64,000 nucleotides of DNA. Origin: JALOAT01 sp041687015. GTDB taxonomy: Bacteria > Pseudomonadota > Gammaproteobacteria > Thiohalomonadales > Thiohalomonadaceae. Of the stretch, positions 63,923-64,000 are shown one piece after another. A program made the position numbers and the translations under genes. The stretch lies in assembly GCA_041687015.1 (NCBI GenBank), contig JAWLCT010000005.1, positions 45,597-109,596 of the forward strand, in the 5' to 3' direction. The notes beneath the pieces were generated by a model that did not search any database, was not told where the DNA came from, and saw nothing but the letters and a program-made list of their open reading frames with translations. Every line of letters starts with the position of its first letter. The first letter of the stretch is position 1.

Positions 63923-64000
63923 ATGGTGCTGATCGAACTGGCCATCCTCGTGGTTGTCGTCGCCGTGGTCGCCTGGGCGCTGCGTCCGCCGCGTTCCTGA
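63923..64000 (+). CDS. possible 25-residue membrane micro-protein
   Basis: ATG 63923 begins two bases after the acpS stop. The frame, 25 codons then TGA, ends exactly at the window edge. Residues 3-20 are strongly hydrophobic (LIELAILVVVVAVVAWAL) and are followed by basic RPPRS. It could be a real one-helix protein or a chance frame; the ribosome site is just the acpS end (GGAGC). Low confidence. Confidence 0.35.
   Translation: MVLIELAILVVVVAVVAWALRPPRS

Overview
The window is GC-rich chromosomal DNA from a gammaproteobacterium. Diagnostic gene orders are dnaE-(insert)-accA-tilS-pyrG-kdsA-eno-ftsB-ispD-ispF-truD, surE-pcm-yqaA-nlpD-rpoS, alaA-hom-thrC-recJ-prfB-lysS, ygfZ/sdhCDAB-sdhE-ygfX, and nadB/rpoE-rseABC-mucD-lepA-lepB-rnc-era-recO-pdxJ-acpS. 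Together with the dense intergenic inverted repeats, these point to a Chromatiales/Ectothiorhodospiraceae-like lineage, but the genus cannot be fixed from sequence reading alone. A run of 100 N at 11974-12073 shows that this is a scaffolded draft assembly. I found no rRNA, tRNA, CRISPR array, transposase or phage gene.

Region 1 (1-10731) is the accessory part, a sugar/glycan locus. The minus strand carries a tightly coupled run: a dTDP-rhamnose-4-epimerase-like SDR, a two-domain fusion of a glycosidase-like barrel with a CDP-paratose-2-epimerase-like domain, a B12-binding radical SAM protein, and two CgeB-type glycosyltransferases. A second minus-strand pair (a GT4 and a CgeB-type glycosyltransferase cut by the window edge) lies at the far left. 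Between them, on the plus strand, are a YghA-like SDR, a 95-residue conserved protein and a UDP-glucuronate decarboxylase. Nucleotide-sugar tailoring enzymes plus cytosolic glycosyltransferases suggest synthesis of a decorated oligosaccharide or small glycoside. No flippase, polymerase or export gene is in view, so the product is unknown.

Region 2 (10871-13351) holds a conserved protein of unknown function behind a possible sigma-S type -10 element, a repeat-rich stretch with the assembly gap, and a PAP2-family lipoprotein with altered catalytic motifs.

Region 3 (13431-36700 and on to 44485) is core metabolism and information processing: replication (dnaE), fatty-acid synthesis (accA), tRNA modification (tilS, truD), CTP synthesis (pyrG), KDO synthesis (kdsA), glycolysis (eno), division (ftsB), isoprenoids (ispD, ispF), stationary-phase and repair genes (surE, pcm, nlpD, rpoS), threonine synthesis (hom, thrC), recJ, prfB with its programmed frameshift, and lysS. 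Oddities are a DUF1080 gene inserted between dnaE and accA, an Aer-like receptor plus an Smr protein inserted between truD and surE, and an unrecognised two-gene unit after recJ.

Region 4 (44631-64000) holds an HDOD regulator with ygfZ, the succinate dehydrogenase operon with its assembly factor, nadB, the envelope-stress sigma-E operon, and the lepA-lepB-rnc-era-recO-pdxJ-acpS block. Start/stop overlaps (ATGA, GTGA, TTGA) are the rule, so translational coupling is pervasive.

The most striking non-coding signal is a family of dispersed inverted repeats with arms of CACGGAGG or CACGGGG units, found at eight intergenic sites with a CGCGGAG variant at a ninth. They sit inside otherwise contiguous operons (sdhA/sdhB, prfB/lysS, rnc/era, era/recO, degP/grx). 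One copy is a three-layer nest of distinct repeat families.
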